Below are positions 4,907 to 6,399 of a stretch of 6,399 nucleotides of DNA, in pieces (position 1 is the stretch's first letter; the number at the start of each line of letters is the position of its first letter). The notes under the pieces were generated by a model. The model made no database searches, was not told the origin of the DNA, and saw only the letters and a list, made by a program, of their open reading frames with translations. The translations under genes and the position numbers were made by a program. The stretch spans positions 1-6,399 of the forward strand of contig CAMLMI010000284.1 of the NCBI GenBank assembly GCA_946480965.1, given 5' to 3'. The stretch comes from an uncultured Verrucomicrobiales bacterium (lineage in GTDB: Bacteria; Verrucomicrobiota; Verrucomicrobiae; Limisphaerales; CANJSG01).

Positions 4907-6399
4907 ATGACGGCTTCCATTCAGGAATTGATGGCCCGCACGGGCGTGAAGTTCGGCACCAGCGGCGCGCGCGGCTTGGCCACGCAGCTCACCGACTTCG
5001 TGGCCTACGCCTACACCCAGGGCTTCCTCCAGCACCTGCGCGAGAGCGGCGATCTGACGAATCCGAAGAGCGAGGTCGCGGTGGGCGGCGACTTTCGCCC
5101 CAGCACCGACCGCATCATGGAAGCCGTGCTGCGGGCCGTGGAGGATCTCGGCTACACGCCGGTGAACTGCGGCAAGATCCCGTCGCCGGCGCTCGCGCTG
5201 CACGGCCTGAACCGCGGCATCCCGGCGATCATGGTCACGGGCAGCCACATTCCCTTCGACCGGAACGGTATCAAGTTCAACAAGTGCGCCGGGGAAGTGT
5301 TGAAGGAGGACGAAGCCGGCATCACCAAGCAGATCATCACCGTGGCCGACGACGTCTTCACGCCCGAGGGCGCGTTTGCCAAACCGTCCGTCGCGGCCCG
5401 TCCGGTGCGCACCTCCGCCACGGAAGACTACGTCGCGCGGTATCTCGCCTTCTTCCCCAACGACTGCCTGAAGGGCCTGCGCCTCGGCGTCTATCAACAC
5501 TCCGCCGTGGGCCGCGATGTCATCGCGCGCGTGCTGGCCGGGCTGGGCGCGGAGGTCACTCCGCTGGGCCGTTCGGACACGTTCATTCCCGTCGATACCG
5601 AAGCCATCCGTCCTGAGGATGTGGAACTGGCGCGCGGTTGGGCCAAGGAACACGGCTTCGACGCCATCGCGTCGGCCGACGGCGACAGCGACCGGCCGTT
5701 GATCAGCGACGAGCACGGGAAGTGGATCCGCGGCGACGTCGCGGGCGTGCTCTGCGCGAAGTATCTGGGCGCGGACTCGGTCAGCACGCCGGTGAGCTGC
5801 AACAGCGCGGTGGATCTCAGCGGTTGGTTCGCGGAAGTGAAACGGACCAAGATCGGCTCGCCCTTCGTGGTGTCGTCGATGCTCGACGCGGCCCGACGCG
5901 GCCTGAAGTGCGTGGTGGGCTACGAGGCCAATGGCGGCTTCCTTCTGAATTCCCCGGTGTCGCGGGATGGCCGGACGCTGGCCGCCTTGCCCACGCGCGA
6001 CGCGCTCCTTCTCATCATCAGCCTGCTGCTGCTGGCGCGGCGCGAGGGGAAGACCTTGTCGCAGCTCGTGGCGACCTTGCCGCCGCGCTACACCGCCAGC
6101 GGTTTGTTGAAAAACTGTCCGGTGGAGAAGAGCCAGGCGATCCTCGCGCGCTTCGGCACCGGCGATGAAGCGAAGGACCAGGCGGCCTTGGTCGCGGCCT
6201 TCAGCGGCGTGGTCGGAGCGAACGCGGTGACGGCGATCAACCGCACCGACGGTGTGCGCGTGACGTTCGCCAACGGCGAGATCGTCCACCTGCGGCCCTC
6301 GGGCAACGCGCCGGAGTTCCGCTGCTACACCGAGGCGTCGTCCGAAGATCGAGTGAACGCCTTGAACGACGCCTGCATGGGTGTGATCGCCGGGTTGGC
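4907..6399 (+). CDS. Phosphohexomutase, phosphomannomutase/phosphoglucomutase family (3' end outside window)
   Basis: Interconverts hexose 6-phosphate and 1-phosphate in the cytoplasm, feeding nucleotide-sugar synthesis for surface polysaccharides; mannose, glucose or both are possible substrates. 497 whole codons are visible with no stop. All four functional loops of the alpha-D-phosphohexomutase family appear in order: FGTSGARG near the N-terminus; the phosphoserine loop VTGSHIPFDRNGIKF with Ser113; the metal loop DGDSDR at 258-263; the sugar-specificity loop YEANGG with Glu340; and the phosphate-binding loop RPSGNAPE at 463-470. The reading frame, loop spacing and length (most members are about 450-500 aa) indicate that only a short C-terminal end is missing. 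ATG 4907 has no clear ribosome site; an in-frame ATG at 4931 has AGGA 5 nt upstream, but starting there leaves little before FGTSG. Loop wording differs from the usual TASHNP, DGDGDR and GEMSGH, so the substrate subgroup is uncertain. It is transcribed divergently from the hydrolase. Confidence 0.94.
   Translation, partial: MTASIQELMARTGVKFGTSGARGLATQLTDFVAYAYTQGFLQHLRESGDLTNPKSEVAVGGDFRPSTDRIMEAVLRAVEDLGYTPVNCGKIPSPALALHGLNRGIPAIMVTGSHIPFDRNGIKFNKCAGEVLKEDEAGITKQIITVADDVFTPEGAFAKPSVAARPVRTSATEDYVARYLAFFPNDCLKGLRLGVYQHSAVGRDVIARVLAGLGAEVTPLGRSDTFIPVDTEAIRPEDVELARGWAKEHGFDAIASADGDSDRPLISDEHGKWIRGDVAGVLCAKYLGADSVSTPVSCNSAVDLSGWFAEVKRTKIGSPFVVSSMLDAARRGLKCVVGYEANGGFLLNSPVSRDGRTLAALPTRDALLLIISLLLLARREGKTLSQLVATLPPRYTASGLLKNCPVEKSQAILARFGTGDEAKDQAALVAAFSGVVGANAVTAINRTDGVRVTFANGEIVHLRPSGNAPEFRCYTEASSEDRVNALNDACMGVIAGL

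Noticed and set aside
4804..4920. N-terminal extension of the hydrolase to ATG at 4918-4920
   Set aside because: It would overlap the first codons of the divergent mutase, and the added residues are Arg-rich without hydrolase features. The GTG at 4803 with GGAG upstream is preferred.
1940..6289. A single - strand open frame of 1449 codons covering the TPR gene and everything to its right
   Set aside because: Only the part below 3778 encodes recognisable TPR sequence. The rest is out of frame with the hydrolase or antisense to the phosphohexomutase, is Arg/His/Gly-rich with no domain, and the TPR protein has its own signal segment right after ATG 3778. High GC explains the lack of stops.
1..6399. 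CRISPR array, tRNA, toxin-antitoxin or defence-system genes
   Set aside because: No regularly spaced repeats, cloverleaf-like sequences or recognisable nuclease, toxin or antitoxin motifs were seen on either strand.

Overview
The window reads as chromosomal DNA from a GC-rich bacterium, most likely of the Verrucomicrobiota (inference). The clues are a secreted protein ending in a tail module I associate with verrucomicrobial secreted proteins (a W..I core and a terminal FFRLRR), a TPR protein with a Pro-Thr-Asn-rich linker, and high GC in most of the window. No rRNA or tRNA gene, CRISPR array or phage gene is visible.

Layout, left to right. (1) Positions 1-462 are the right-hand part of an IS5-family insertion sequence: the C-terminal part of a DDE transposase on the + strand, then its terminal inverted repeat. 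(2) Positions 463-655 are a non-coding spacer with two small hairpins. (3) From 4803 down to 656 three genes lie on the - strand in one direction: an alpha/beta hydrolase with an intact catalytic triad, a TPR protein with an N-terminal membrane or lipoprotein-like signal, and a secreted NHL/SMP-30-like beta-propeller. The gaps are 32 and 69 nt, so this may be one operon. (4) A 103-nt divergent intergenic region (4804-4906) separates this group from a + strand phosphohexomutase gene (phosphomannomutase/phosphoglucomutase family) that runs off the right end of the window.

How the genes may work together: the mutase is a cytoplasmic enzyme supplying sugar 1-phosphates for nucleotide-sugar and surface polysaccharide synthesis. 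The three - strand genes look like an envelope/export group, in which the TPR protein would be a scaffold, the propeller is secreted, and the hydrolase has no recognised substrate. No functional link between the mutase and the - strand genes can be shown from sequence.

The propeller gene and the spacer next to the IS are visibly less GC-rich than the rest (33/60 G+C at 721-780, against 47/60 at 2461-2520), which could mean a different origin for that segment. I found no clear evidence of a new defence or mobile system. The most interesting leads are the short aromatic motif inside the TPR linker, the perfect hairpin abutting the TPR start codon, and the non-standard active-site loops of the mutase. 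Many very long open frames on the opposite strands are by-products of high GC and were rejected.
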